Origin: Planctomycetota bacterium
GTDB lineage: Bacteria; Planctomycetota; B15-G4
Assembly (NCBI GenBank): GCA_021604805.1
Contig: BQJR01000001.1
Span: forward strand, 248,001 to 312,000
Direction of reading: 5' to 3'
Length of the DNA: 64,000 nt
The notes under the pieces are model-generated. The model had not been told where the DNA came from, made no database searches, and saw only the letters and a program-made list of their open reading frames with translations. Numbering within the stretch: position 1 is the first letter of the stretch; every line of letters starts with the position of its first letter. Position numbers and translations under genes: made by a program. Positions 51,024-61,372 of the stretch are shown in pieces.

Positions 51024-52739
51024 ATGGATGCTGCACTCCGCGATCTGCTCGTCGAACAGGGTGGTCTCACACCTGAAGAGGTGAAGGACTGCGCGGCGAT
51101 CAGTCAGGACAGCGAGCAGAGTCTCGATCGCCTGCTGGTCGGCAAGGGCTTCCTGCAAGAGCCCGCGATGTTGAAGTTGATGTCCGAGTACTTGGCGTAC
51201 CCCTACCGCCAAGACTTGCGCAATGTGGAAGTGCCCGCGCTCTTCGTCGACAAGGTGCCGGTGCACTTCGCGCGCAGCTTCAACCTGGTGGGTGTCGAGC
51301 AGGTGAACGGCACGGTCTTGGTGGCGACCTGTGCGCCCTTCGACCTGCATCCGATGGACGACCTCGCGACCTTCATGGGTCAAGAGGTCGACATCGTGTT
51401 GGCGCCGAAGGCCGAGATCACGTCGCTGATCAACCGCGCCTACAAGACGCGCGCGGATGTGGTCGACGACGCACTCGGCGGCCTCGAAGACGACGAAGAC
51501 CTGATCCGTCTCGACGACGGCGACGAGAACAACGAAGACCTGCTCGACGTGTCGAGCAAGGCGCCGCTGATCAAGCTCGTCAACATGATCCTGTTCCAGG
51601 CGCTGAAGATGCGCACGAGCGACGTGCACGTGCAGCCCTTCCCGGATCGACTGCAGGTTCGCTACCGCATCGACGGCGTGCTCTACGACATGGAGACGCT
51701 GCCCAAGAAGTACCAAGACGCGGTCGTCAGCCGCATCAAGGTGATGGGCAAGATGGACATCGCCGAACGCCGCTTGCCGCAAGACGGCCGCGCCACGCTG
51801 CGCCTCGGTGAGAGCGACGTCGACGTGCGTATCTCGTCGGTGCCGAGCACCTACGGCGAGCGCATCGTCATGCGTCTGCTCGACAAGAGCGCGCGCAGCT
51901 ACAAGCTCAGCGAGATCGGCCTCGACGCCTACAACGAAGGCATCCTGCGCAAGTACGTGAACCACACGCACGGCGTCATCTTCGTCACGGGCCCCACCGG
52001 TTCGGGTAAGACGACCACGCTCTACGCGGCGCTCTCCGAGCAGAACACGCAAGAGAAGAACATCCTCACCATCGAGGACCCGGTCGAATACAACCTCGGC
52101 GGCATCAGCCAGGTGCAGGTGAACGCCAAGAAGGGGCTCACCTTCGCGGCCGGTCTGCGCAGCTTCCTGCGCCAAGACCCCGACATCATGATGATCGGTG
52201 AGGTGCGCGACACCGAAACCGCCGACATCGCCATCCGCGCCGCGCTCACCGGTCACCTCGTGTACTCCACGCTGCACACGAACGATGCCGCGAGTGCTGT
52301 CACGCGTATGCTCGACATCGGTGTCGAGCCGTATCTCGTGGCCTCGTCGGTGTTGCTCTGCGTGGCCCAGCGCTTGGTGCGACAGATCTGTCCGAAGTGT
52401 CGCGAGTTCATCGACCCCGACGCCGAGCTGTTGGCCAAGATCAAGTCGGTGGATCTCGAGCTCGACCAGTTCCCCGACCTCAAGGTCGCTCAGGGTCGTG
52501 GTTGCGACTACTGCTTCGACAGTGGCTACGTCGACCGGACGGCCATCTACGAGATGCTGCCGATCACTGAAGGCGTGCGCATCCGAGTGATGGAACGAGC
52601 CGGCGCCAGTGTCATCAAGCGCGAGGCGATCCAGAGCGGCAACCTGCGCACGCTGCGCATGGATGCGCTCAACAAAGTGCTCTCCGGCACGACGACGCTC
52701 GATGAAGCCCTGCGCGTGACTCAGAAGGACGAAGTCTAG
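51024..52739 (+). CDS. gspE: Type II secretion ATPase (GspE/PilB)
   Basis: Cytoplasmic hexameric ATPase that drives pseudopilus assembly, 571 residues. It has an N-terminal GspE_N (MshEN) domain (about 1-140), Walker A GPTGSGKT at 323-330, the Asp box, DPDIMMIGEVRD (Walker B) and the His box HTNDAA. A zinc module CPKCREF ... GCDYC is near 456-490. It starts directly after the gspD stop with no gap and its stop shares a base with the gspF GTG. PilB of type IV pili is similar; the secretin and pseudopilin neighbours favour GspE. Confidence 0.95.
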   Translation: MDAALRDLLVEQGGLTPEEVKDCAAISQDSEQSLDRLLVGKGFLQEPAMLKLMSEYLAYPYRQDLRNVEVPALFVDKVPVHFARSFNLVGVEQVNGTVLVATCAPFDLHPMDDLATFMGQEVDIVLAPKAEITSLINRAYKTRADVVDDALGGLEDDEDLIRLDDGDENNEDLLDVSSKAPLIKLVNMILFQALKMRTSDVHVQPFPDRLQVRYRIDGVLYDMETLPKKYQDAVVSRIKVMGKMDIAERRLPQDGRATLRLGESDVDVRISSVPSTYGERIVMRLLDKSARSYKLSEIGLDAYNEGILRKYVNHTHGVIFVTGPTGSGKTTTLYAALSEQNTQEKNILTIEDPVEYNLGGISQVQVNAKKGLTFAAGLRSFLRQDPDIMMIGEVRDTETADIAIRAALTGHLVYSTLHTNDAASAVTRMLDIGVEPYLVASSVLLCVAQRLVRQICPKCREFIDPDAELLAKIKSVDLELDQFPDLKVAQGRGCDYCFDSGYVDRTAIYEMLPITEGVRIRVMERAGASVIKREAIQSGNLRTLRMDALNKVLSGTTTLDEALRVTQKDEV

Positions 52740-53959
52740 TGCCGGTCTTCACCTACAAGGCCTACAACGCCGCAGGTCAGGTGAAGTCGGGCATCGAGGA
52801 CGCCGACTCGGCGCGCGATGCGCGCGTACGCTTGCGTCGGCAAGGCCTGCACGTCACCGACATCGACGAGCTGGCCACCAAGAGCGACCGCGGCAAGAGC
52901 GCCTTCTCGCGCGCCATGGACCGTCGCGCCACCAAGCGTGAGCTGCCTTCGATCACGCGACAGTTGGCCACGCTGCTGCGTTCGGGCATCCCGCTCAACG
53001 AAGCCATGAAGGCGCTCGTCGAGCAGATCGAGACGCGCCGTCTCGAGATCGTGTTCCGTGATCTGCGCGAGCGCATCAATGCGGGTGCTTCGTTCGCCGA
53101 AGGGCTCGAGCAACATCCCGGCGTGTTCCCCAAGCTCTACGTGAGCATGGTGCGCGCGGGCGAGGCCTCCGGTAACAACGACGTGGTGTTGCAGCGCCTG
53201 GCCGACTTCATGCTCAAGTCGGCGCGCACGCGCAACAAGGTGCTGTCGGCACTCATGTACCCGCTCATCATGTTGTCCGTCGGCGCGATCGTCGTCGGCT
53301 TCCTGATGGTCAAGGTCGTGCCGCAGCTCATCGAGCTGGTGGAGGCGAAGGGTGGCGAGCTGCCCGGCCCCACCGCGGCCCTCAAGGCCGTCACCGACTT
53401 CTTCACCGGTTACTGGATCCCGCTCGGCGTGGGCGCTGTGTTGCTCGTGATGGTGGTCATGGCGATCCATTCGCGGCCCAAGGGCCGCTACGCCATCGAC
53501 AAGCTGATGCTCTCACTCCCGATCTTCGGCGACCTGTTCAAGAAGCAGGCCATCTCGCGCTTCGCGGTCACGCTGTCCACGCTGCTCAAGACGGGCGTGC
53601 CGATCCTCGAAGCGATCAAGATCGTGCGCGAAGTGGTCGCCAACGCCGTGCTCGCCAAGGTGCTCGACGACCTGCACGCCGCCATCCTGCAGGGCGCCGA
53701 CATCGCCGGCCCGCTCAAGCGCAGCGGCATCTTCCCGCCGTCTGTGGGCTACATGATCGCGGTCGGTGAGCAGTCCGGCGAGCTCGAGGAAATCCTCGAT
53801 ACACTGGCCGACGCCTACGACACGGAAGTCGAGGTGTCCACCGAGCGCATGACCGCTGCGCTCGAGCCGATCATGATCGTTCTGCTCGCGGGCATCGTGA
53901 CCTTCATCGTTTTCGCCATCGTCCTCCCCATGCTGTCACTCAGCAGTACCGCGCGCTGA
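52739..53959 (+). CDS. gspF: Type II secretion inner-membrane platform protein (GspF/PilC)
   Basis: Polytopic inner-membrane platform, 406 residues. It begins PVFTYKAYNAAGQVKSG, the usual GspF start, and contains the two duplicated cytoplasmic GspF domains (about 65-190 and 265-390) with three transmembrane helices (near 170-195, 220-240 and 375-400). The GTG start overlaps the TAG of gspE by one base. It links the ATPase to the pseudopilins. It is followed by gspG after 33 bp. Confidence 0.95.
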   Translation: MPVFTYKAYNAAGQVKSGIEDADSARDARVRLRRQGLHVTDIDELATKSDRGKSAFSRAMDRRATKRELPSITRQLATLLRSGIPLNEAMKALVEQIETRRLEIVFRDLRERINAGASFAEGLEQHPGVFPKLYVSMVRAGEASGNNDVVLQRLADFMLKSARTRNKVLSALMYPLIMLSVGAIVVGFLMVKVVPQLIELVEAKGGELPGPTAALKAVTDFFTGYWIPLGVGAVLLVMVVMAIHSRPKGRYAIDKLMLSLPIFGDLFKKQAISRFAVTLSTLLKTGVPILEAIKIVREVVANAVLAKVLDDLHAAILQGADIAGPLKRSGIFPPSVGYMIAVGEQSGELEEILDTLADAYDTEVEVSTERMTAALEPIMIVLLAGIVTFIVFAIVLPMLSLSSTAR

Positions 53960-53992
53960 GCCCCGAGCCCCCGCGCACACCGGAGTCTTTCA

Positions 53993-54430
53993 ATGAACAC
54001 TCGCATCCGTCGTCCGCACGCCCGCCAGCGCGGTTTCACGCTCATGGAGATCATGGTCGTGATCGCGATCATCGGCCTGATCGCCACCTTCGTCGGCCCG
54101 GGCATCATGAACCGGATGGCCGAGGCCGAAGTCACCAGCACCAAGGTGAAGATGCAGAACCTCAAGGGCGCGATCAGCAACTACATGCGTCACTTCAAGA
54201 AGGTGCCCGACAGCCTCGACGACCTCACGCAACCCTCGGAGAAGAACTTCAACGAGCCCTACGTGGAGTCGATCTCCGACATCAGCGACTCCTGGGACCA
54301 GCCCTTCGTGTACGTGCGCAAGGACAGCCGCAACTACGAGTTGATCTCCTACGGTGTCGACGGGATGGAAGGCGGCGAGGGCGTGGACGCCGACATCTCT
54401 TCGTTGGACGGCAGCTTCCAGCAGCAATAG
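53993..54430 (+). CDS. gspG: Major pseudopilin GspG
   Basis: Main subunit of the pseudopilus, 145 residues. The type III signal is RQRG|FTLMEIMVVIAIIGLI with cleavage after Gly14 and Glu at mature position 5, which is needed for assembly. The rest has the GspG pattern of a long helix (AEVTSTKVKMQNLKGAISNYMRHFKKVP) and a short C-terminal beta part with SDSWDQPFVYV. A GGAGT ribosome site precedes the ATG. A prepilin peptidase is not in the window. Confidence 0.96.
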   Translation: MNTRIRRPHARQRGFTLMEIMVVIAIIGLIATFVGPGIMNRMAEAEVTSTKVKMQNLKGAISNYMRHFKKVPDSLDDLTQPSEKNFNEPYVESISDISDSWDQPFVYVRKDSRNYELISYGVDGMEGGEGVDADISSLDGSFQQQ

Positions 54431-54440
54431 GTCTGCTGTC

Positions 54441-55025
54441 ATGAGCACCACGTCCCGCACGCGTCGCAGCGACGGCAGCAGCGGCTTCACGCTGCTCGAG
54501 ATGATGGTCGTGATCGCGATCATCGGCGGGATGATGGCGCTCGTGTTCACCAACCAGGCAGAGAACCGCCTGGTGAGCAGTCGCCTCGGCGCTTCGGCGG
54601 CGCGGCTCGCCGGCAGCCTCGAGCTGCTGCGCACGCAGGCCTTGCTGAGCCAGCAAGAGATCGTCGTCGAGCTCGACTTCGAGAACCGCGGCTTCTCAGC
54701 GCACTTTCCCGTGGAGCTCGATGTCGACGGCAAGGTGCTCGGCCCAGGCAAGACGCTCGCCGAGGAGTTCGTCCCGCTGCGTGAGCGGATCGCCTTCGAG
54801 AAGGTGATCCTGGCCGACGGACAAGTGCGCGAAGAGCAGGACGAGATCGTGAGCTTGTCCATCGGCGCCGGCGGCCAACTCCCCGACGTGGACATCATGC
54901 TGCACAACGTCGACTTCCCCGACACCGAGGTGCACACGCTGCAGCTCTACGGCATCCAAGACCGCGTCCTGCACGTGGAAGGCCGCACGCCCCGCGAGTA
55001 CCTGGACGATGCTGACTTCCGCTGA
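54441..55025 (+). CDS. gspH: Minor pseudopilin GspH-like
   Basis: A 194-residue minor pseudopilin. The leader is RSDGSSG|FTLLEMMVVIAIIGG, cleaved after Gly15 with Glu at mature position 5. The remaining sequence is beta-rich (EIVVELDFENRGFSAHFPVELDVDGK) as in GspH. The ATG at 54441 is 10 bp after the gspG stop. Its last 17 bp overlap the next pseudopilin gene. The assignment as H rather than another minor pseudopilin is by order and length. Confidence 0.86.
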   Translation: MSTTSRTRRSDGSSGFTLLEMMVVIAIIGGMMALVFTNQAENRLVSSRLGASAARLAGSLELLRTQALLSQQEIVVELDFENRGFSAHFPVELDVDGKVLGPGKTLAEEFVPLRERIAFEKVILADGQVREEQDEIVSLSIGAGGQLPDVDIMLHNVDFPDTEVHTLQLYGIQDRVLHVEGRTPREYLDDADFR

Positions 55026-55566
55026 GGTGCAGGGAAGCCGGTGCTCTGCTGCGCCCCCGACGGCGGAGCAAGGCTTCACCCTCATGGAGATCATGGCCGC
55101 CGTGTTCATGCTCGGCGTGCTGTTGCTCCCGTTGCTCACGATCAAGGAGCGCGCCACGAGTCGAGTTGAGCGCGCGCACGCGCGACTCGTCGCGCTCGGG
55201 CACGCCGAGGACATGCTCAGCCTCGCGCGACGTGACCCCAAGGAACACCTCGAAGCCGAGGGGCGCGTGGATGGCGACGAGTGGTATCGCTACGAGTTCA
55301 CGCTCGAAGACTGGGACACGTCCACGAGCTTCGCCGACACGGAGGACGACGAAGCCGAGAGCGGGCTCTTCGACGACAACTCCCCGCTCGACGCCGGCAT
55401 CCCCCCCACGGGCGAAGAGGAAGAGACCGACCCCCACAAGGTGCGTCGTTTCCAGATCGAGATCTTCTGGCCCGACTTCGAGCGCCCAGATGTGGAAGAC
55501 TCGATCCGCCTGGACGGCTTCCTCCCGCGCGTCGCTGAGGAGCGCGGCGCGGTGTTCAACCGCTAG
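55009..55566 (+). CDS. gspI: Minor pseudopilin GspI-like
   Basis: A 185-residue pseudopilin with the leader PPTAEQG|FTLMEIMAAVFMLGVLLLPLL, cleaved after Gly22. The soluble part is unusually acidic (DTEDDEAESGLFDDNSPLD, GEEEETDPHK). GspI is an assignment by operon position between H and J. The ATG at 55009 lies inside gspH (17-bp overlap), and the frame has no better start. gspJ follows after 14 bp. Confidence 0.82.
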   Translation: MLTSAEVQGSRCSAAPPTAEQGFTLMEIMAAVFMLGVLLLPLLTIKERATSRVERAHARLVALGHAEDMLSLARRDPKEHLEAEGRVDGDEWYRYEFTLEDWDTSTSFADTEDDEAESGLFDDNSPLDAGIPPTGEEEETDPHKVRRFQIEIFWPDFERPDVEDSIRLDGFLPRVAEERGAVFNR

Positions 55567-55580
55567 CCGCGCGCCCGCCG

Positions 55581-56669
<1,089 letters not shown>

Positions 56670-56692
56670 GTCGCAGCGCAGCCGATCTGTCC

Positions 56693-56722
56693 CGCCACGC
56701 TGCACCGACGCGCGGCGTGGCG
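56693..56722. terminator. Hairpin between convergent gspJ and serS
   Basis: CGCCACGC and GCGTGGCG arms (8 bp) with a 14-nt loop, in the 130-bp gap where the two operons end. It could stop transcription in both directions. Confidence 0.45.
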
Positions 56723-56799
56723 CACCTCAACCAGCAGGTGCTGCCTGAGTGGACGACTCGGCGCGAGAGCGTTCGCGGGCCGCGGTGGCTCGGGTCACG

Positions 56800-58074
56800 T
56801 CACTCCGGCGCGACGATGCGTTCCTGGCCGCCCATGTAGGGCCGCAAGACGTCGGGCACGTTCACCGAGCCGTCGGGACGCTGATGGTTCTCGAGCAAGG
56901 GGATCAGCAGGCGCGGGCTGGCGGCCACCGTGTTGTTGAGCGTGTAGCAGTAGTGGATCTTGCCGTTGGCGTCGCGGTAGCGCAGCTCGAGTCGACGTGA
57001 CTGGAAGTCGTGGAAACGCGAGGCGCTGTGCGTCTCGCCGTAGGCGCCGCGGCTCGGCATCCAGGTTTCGATGTCGAACTTCTGGACCTGCGGTTGTCCC
57101 AGGTCGCCGCCGCACACATTCACCACGCGGTAGGGCAACTCGAGCGCCTGCAGCAACTCTTCGGAGTTGTTCAAGATGGCTTGGTGTTCCGCGAGCGACG
57201 CGGCCTCGTCGGCGGGCATCAACACCACTTGCTCCACCTTCTCGAACTGGTGGATGCGGTAGAGCCCGCGCGTGTCTTTGCCCGCCGCGCCGGCCTCGCG
57301 CCGGAAGCAGATCGAGCGCGCGACCATGCGCACGGGCAGCTCGTCGAGCTCCAGGATCTCACCCGCCCTGAACGAGGTGAGCGGCACTTCCGCGGTGCCG
57401 ACCAGATTCAGCTGATCCTTCTCCAAGCGGTAGGCCTGCTCTTCGCCACCCGGGAAGTAAGCGGTGCCGACCATGGCCGGGTCGCGCACGAGCACGGGCA
57501 CTTCGAAGGGTTCGAAGCCCTTGGCGACCATGTGGTCGTAGGCGAAGTTGAGCACGGCACGGTGCAGTCGCGCCCCGGCGCCGCGCAGCACGTAGAAGCG
57601 CGTGCCCGAGAGGCGCACGCCGCGCTCGATGTCGAACAGCTTCAGTCGTTCGCCGAGCTCCATGTGGTCGAGCGGTGTGCTCTCGGGCGCGGGCGGCTCG
57701 CCCACGCGACGCAGCTCCACGTTGTCGGCGTCGGTGGCGCCTTCGGGCACCTCGGGCGACGGGATGTTCGGCACTTGCAGCATGAGCGCGTCGAACTCGG
57801 CCTTGGTGGCTTCGAGCTCTTGCTCGTCGGCCTTGATCGCGGTCTTGAGTTCGCCCAGCGCAGCGAGCTCGGCTTCGCGCTCCTCTTGGCTCATCTTGCC
57901 CAGCGCTTTGCTGCGTTTGCGCTGCTCGGCGACGGCGTCCTCGACCTTGCGGATCAGGCGGCGGCGTTCGTCGTCGACGCGCACCAGCTGATCGAGGTCG
58001 ACGGCGATGTTCTTCTTGCGGGCTCCGTCGCGCACCTCATCGAGGCGCTCGCGGAGGAGTTTGATGTCGAGCAT
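56800..58074 (-). CDS. serS: Seryl-tRNA synthetase
   Basis: Class II aminoacyl-tRNA synthetase that charges tRNA-Ser. It has 424 residues. The N-terminal coiled-coil arm (about 25-110) is followed by the core, with motif 2 RSICFRREAGAAGKDTRGLYRIHQF and the C-terminal motif 3 region (NGKIHYCYTLNNTVAASPRLLIPLLEN). The ATG at 58074 begins the standard MLDIKLLRE start. It follows the large secreted protein gene by 7 bp on the same strand. Confidence 0.97.
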   Translation of the reverse strand: MLDIKLLRERLDEVRDGARKKNIAVDLDQLVRVDDERRRLIRKVEDAVAEQRKRSKALGKMSQEEREAELAALGELKTAIKADEQELEATKAEFDALMLQVPNIPSPEVPEGATDADNVELRRVGEPPAPESTPLDHMELGERLKLFDIERGVRLSGTRFYVLRGAGARLHRAVLNFAYDHMVAKGFEPFEVPVLVRDPAMVGTAYFPGGEEQAYRLEKDQLNLVGTAEVPLTSFRAGEILELDELPVRMVARSICFRREAGAAGKDTRGLYRIHQFEKVEQVVLMPADEAASLAEHQAILNNSEELLQALELPYRVVNVCGGDLGQPQVQKFDIETWMPSRGAYGETHSASRFHDFQSRRLELRYRDANGKIHYCYTLNNTVAASPRLLIPLLENHQRPDGSVNVPDVLRPYMGGQERIVAPE

Positions 58075-58081
58075 GGGGCCT

Positions 58082-60259
58082 CTACGGAATCCAGTCGCTC
58101 TCGATCGGGCCGCCGAGGAGTCCGTGCTCCTCTTGGAAGGCCTTGACCTCCACATCGCTCCGGTCGGGATTGTCGAAACGGAAGTCGACGGGGAAGTGCA
58201 GTGCGCGCTCACCGTCGCTTGAAGACTGCCAGTCCTCGATGCCGGGGAAGCGCATCGGCCGCTCCTCCACGAGGTCGACGCCGCCGATCTTGCGCGCGCT
58301 GATCTCAGGCTTGAGCGGCTCGTCGAAGAACTTGGCGTACTCCTCGCCGAAGCGTCCGAAGACGCGGAAGCTGTCGGCTTTCACGACGCGCTCCTTGCCT
58401 TCCTGGCGGTGCGAGAAGATCAGTTTGAAGGGCGCGCCCATCTCGAGCGTGGTCGTCTCGCCGGCCTTCACCTCGAAGGTGGGAGAGCTGCCGGTGTAGA
58501 TGCGCACGAGGTCGGTGCTGGTCTTGCGGCCGGTGCTCACCTGCCCCATCACGATCTTGTACGTGCCGACGGGCAGCTCGACCTTGCCGTTCTTCTTGGC
58601 GGGCATCAGGTTGAACACGGCGCCGCCGAGCTTTTCGCCGACCTCCATGGCGACCAAGTGCGTGGGGAGCGTTTCGATCTCGTAGTCGAGTTTGACTTCG
58701 CCCGTGAGCAGATCCAGTTGGCGCGTGGCGATGGTGAGCGCCGTACTGTCGACCGTGGTGCGGTACCACTTGCCCTTGATCTTCATCACCGGCGAGAGCG
58801 GGTCGGCGACCTTGGCCTTGCCCACTTGCACGCCGTCGGGTTCCCACCAGGAGACGAACAACTCGTCGTCGTCCTCGGTGGTCACATCGCCGAAGAACTC
58901 GCGCGGCGCGCCCCACTCGCCGTCCATGTTGAGATCAGCCAGCTTGAGTTTCTCACCGCGCACCTTGGCTTCGAGGTAGCCGGCGGGCTGGAAGCGCAGA
59001 CGTGCGTACTGCTCGGTCGGTGCATAGTTCACGCCGAAACCGAGCACTTGGTCGCGGTCGGATGGCACGCAGACCAACAGCGGCGTGCTCTGGCCCTTCT
59101 CGGGACCGGGAACTTCCAGCAAGGTGGGAGTGCTCGTGCCGGTGAACTCGATGTCGGTCTCACCATCACGGTCCGTGTCGATCAGGAACTTGCTCTGGCC
59201 GTCGCGCGAGAGCTGCCAGTGTTGACCGAAGGGCTTGTAGGTCACGGCGCCGCGCTGCGAGTCGAAGTCCGCGGGGCCTTCGAGCTCCACGCCGGTGTAC
59301 GGCCACACGAGGAACTGTCCGTCGGGATAGAAGTTCGGCATCGACGCCATGTCGAGGCCCTTCTTCGAGACCTTCGGTTCGAGCTCCTCGACCTCCTCCT
59401 TCGAGCCGTCGGCGAAGGCGTCGAGGGAGCGGCCGCCCGCAACGCCCGTGTCGCCACCGCCGTCGCTGCTGTCACCGGAGCCGGTCCCGCGGGCGCTGGG
59501 ACGCCCCACGGTGCCGACGTCTTCGCCCTCGTTCGCTGAAGGTGCCGCCGACTTGGGTTGTGAGGGATCGAAGCCCGCAGCCACGAGCGCTTCGAGCGCG
59601 TCGCGCGAGTCGATCAGGTCGGCATCCCGGTAGGGCAGCAACTCCCCCACCTTGACGGCCTTCTCGTACCAACCAGCGCGCTCCCAGCGGAAGGCGAGGC
59701 CGCGCCGCTGCGTGACCCAAGCGCCTTGACGGAACACCTGCAGCATCGATTCGTAGTCACCGATCGCGCCGTAGAGTTCCGCGACCTCGTCGAGGCGTTT
59801 GAGCACCGCTTCGAAGGCTGCGGTGGAGCCGCTCTCGATGGCGGCGTCGCTCTCACGAATGGCCTTGATGAACTCGAAGGAGGCGATGCGACGAGCCCCG
59901 CGATCGCGACGCTCCAGGTCGAGCACGAAGCGCACCCGTTCGATGTAGCGCTCGCCGCGCGTGACGCGGTCGAGGCTCCAGGCCAGCGAACGCGCCTCGC
60001 CGGTGAGCGTGGGGTTCTCGAAGCGCGCGGTCGCGTCGAGGAACAGCTCGAGTACCTCGATGGCGTCTTGCTGCTCGGCGCGCACGGCGGCGTCCATGTC
60101 GTCTTCGTCGTCTTCCGCGCTGGCCTTCGAGTAGCGTTCCCAGAAGTCCTGGTAGGACTCGGGGATCTCGACGGGCAGCTCGCCCGGCGCGACCTGAGCC
60201 GCGAGGCGCAAGCCTCCGAGCGTGAGCAGGACGAACAGCGTGAACAGGCGCATCTTCAT
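58082..60259 (-). CDS. Large secreted protein of unknown function
   Basis: I do not recognise the family. The 725-residue product has a signal peptide (MKMRLFTLFVLLTLGGLRLAAQ). Residues 25-235 are mostly helical and acidic and may hold TPR-like segments (FEAVLKRLDEVAELYGAIGDYESMLQVFRQ). A Ser/Gly/Asp-rich linker covers about 240-285. The C-terminal 430 residues are beta-rich with a calcium-like IDTDRDGETDIEF site and repeated short strands (GTYKIVMGQVSTGRKTSTDLVRIYTG). No catalytic motif is visible. It is 7 bp ahead of serS, so it shares a transcript with an essential gene. A surface or periplasmic structural role is possible. Confidence 0.78.
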   Translation of the reverse strand: MKMRLFTLFVLLTLGGLRLAAQVAPGELPVEIPESYQDFWERYSKASAEDDEDDMDAAVRAEQQDAIEVLELFLDATARFENPTLTGEARSLAWSLDRVTRGERYIERVRFVLDLERRDRGARRIASFEFIKAIRESDAAIESGSTAAFEAVLKRLDEVAELYGAIGDYESMLQVFRQGAWVTQRRGLAFRWERAGWYEKAVKVGELLPYRDADLIDSRDALEALVAAGFDPSQPKSAAPSANEGEDVGTVGRPSARGTGSGDSSDGGGDTGVAGGRSLDAFADGSKEEVEELEPKVSKKGLDMASMPNFYPDGQFLVWPYTGVELEGPADFDSQRGAVTYKPFGQHWQLSRDGQSKFLIDTDRDGETDIEFTGTSTPTLLEVPGPEKGQSTPLLVCVPSDRDQVLGFGVNYAPTEQYARLRFQPAGYLEAKVRGEKLKLADLNMDGEWGAPREFFGDVTTEDDDELFVSWWEPDGVQVGKAKVADPLSPVMKIKGKWYRTTVDSTALTIATRQLDLLTGEVKLDYEIETLPTHLVAMEVGEKLGGAVFNLMPAKKNGKVELPVGTYKIVMGQVSTGRKTSTDLVRIYTGSSPTFEVKAGETTTLEMGAPFKLIFSHRQEGKERVVKADSFRVFGRFGEEYAKFFDEPLKPEISARKIGGVDLVEERPMRFPGIEDWQSSSDGERALHFPVDFRFDNPDRSDVEVKAFQEEHGLLGGPIESDWIP

Positions 60260-60345
60260 GGGTTTCCTCCGCAGTCGCGGCGCGCCCGAGTCGGCTGGGC
60301 GGGCCTCGTTTTGTACCAGCGTGGCGCAGCCGGGTCACGTCTGGC

Positions 60346-60359
60346 GGGGCCTTCGCCCC
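60346..60359 (-). terminator. Hairpin after the rhomboid gene
   Basis: GGGGC and GCCCC arms with a 4-nt loop, 12 bp past the rhomboid stop. It is a small terminator candidate without a U-tract. Confidence 0.4.
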
Positions 60360-60371
60360 ACCCCGGCGGGC

Positions 60372-61292
60372 TCAGGATCCGCGCTCGCGGAGTTCCTTGC
60401 TGCGACGGTTCAGGAACTCACGCTCTTTCGTGCTCAGCGCACCGAGCCCCTCGGCTTGGATCTTGCCCAGGATGCGGTCCATCTCACGGCGGCCGTCGGC
60501 GGATTGCTTGGCCTGTCTCTCGGAGACAACGCGCCGCCGCGTCATGTCGGCCTGGGCCACGAGATCACCGCGCTTGAACCACAGGAAGCCGATGGTCGCA
60601 CCCCCGAGGTGGGCGAGCACCGCCGTGCCGGAAGCCTCGCCTGCGCCGGAGAGGAAGCCGCTCAGGTCGTTGAAGACCTTGAAGGCCACCAGCAACCAGA
60701 TCGGCACCGGCATGAAGTAGATGAAGATCGTGCGACGCGGCCAACGGAAGGCGTAGAGCACCATCACCGCGTAGACCGCGCCCGACGCGCCGATCGTCGG
60801 CACCACCGAACCCTGCAAGAGCGCGGAGAGCCAGCACGCCAAGCCGCCGACCACACCACCCGTGATGTAGAGCCGCAGGAAACCCGAGCGACCGAGCGCT
60901 TGCTCGAGCTCGCGCCCGAGGAAGAACAGGAACAGCATGTTGCCGAACACGTGCCAGAAGTCGCGCGCGCTGTGCACGAGCAGGTACGTGAAGGCTTGCA
61001 CCGGGAAGAACCAGTTGAAGCTCGCGTCGCCGGGGGTGCCGGGCACGATCATGCGTCGGCCGGCGGCGTCTTCCACGAGGCTCGGTGGCACGGCGCCCTC
61101 GCCCGGCCACCAGGCGCGGATGCCCAGCACTTGCGAGAGCGCGTCGCTGCCCGAACTGGCCATGTAGCGCTGCACCAGATAGATCGCGAAGGTCGTGATC
61201 AGGATCAGCAGCCACGCGGGCTTGTCGCTGAACCAGTTGCCGGCGCGCGAGCCCTTCGACGAGTTGTCGTACCACTGCGGTCGGTAAGCCAA
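60372..61292 (-). CDS. Rhomboid-family intramembrane serine protease
   Basis: A 306-residue polytopic protein with about six helices. The catalytic pair is Ser170 in GASG (168-171) and His228 in AHLGGA. The HxxxN motif at 114-118 (HVFGN) helps form the oxyanion site. The C-terminal ~60 residues are a cytoplasmic, charged extension. Substrates are unknown; rhomboids cut single transmembrane segments. It is 112 bp upstream of the large secreted protein gene and separated from it by a hairpin. Confidence 0.94.
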   Translation of the reverse strand: MAYRPQWYDNSSKGSRAGNWFSDKPAWLLILITTFAIYLVQRYMASSGSDALSQVLGIRAWWPGEGAVPPSLVEDAAGRRMIVPGTPGDASFNWFFPVQAFTYLLVHSARDFWHVFGNMLFLFFLGRELEQALGRSGFLRLYITGGVVGGLACWLSALLQGSVVPTIGASGAVYAVMVLYAFRWPRRTIFIYFMPVPIWLLVAFKVFNDLSGFLSGAGEASGTAVLAHLGGATIGFLWFKRGDLVAQADMTRRRVVSERQAKQSADGRREMDRILGKIQAEGLGALSTKEREFLNRRSKELRERGS

Positions 61293-61372
61293 GGCGGGCG
61301 GGGTTCCTCAGGCGGATGTGGGCGAGACGACGCGTCGCGGCGCAGGTGGTAGCGCCTAGAGAATCGCGGCCG

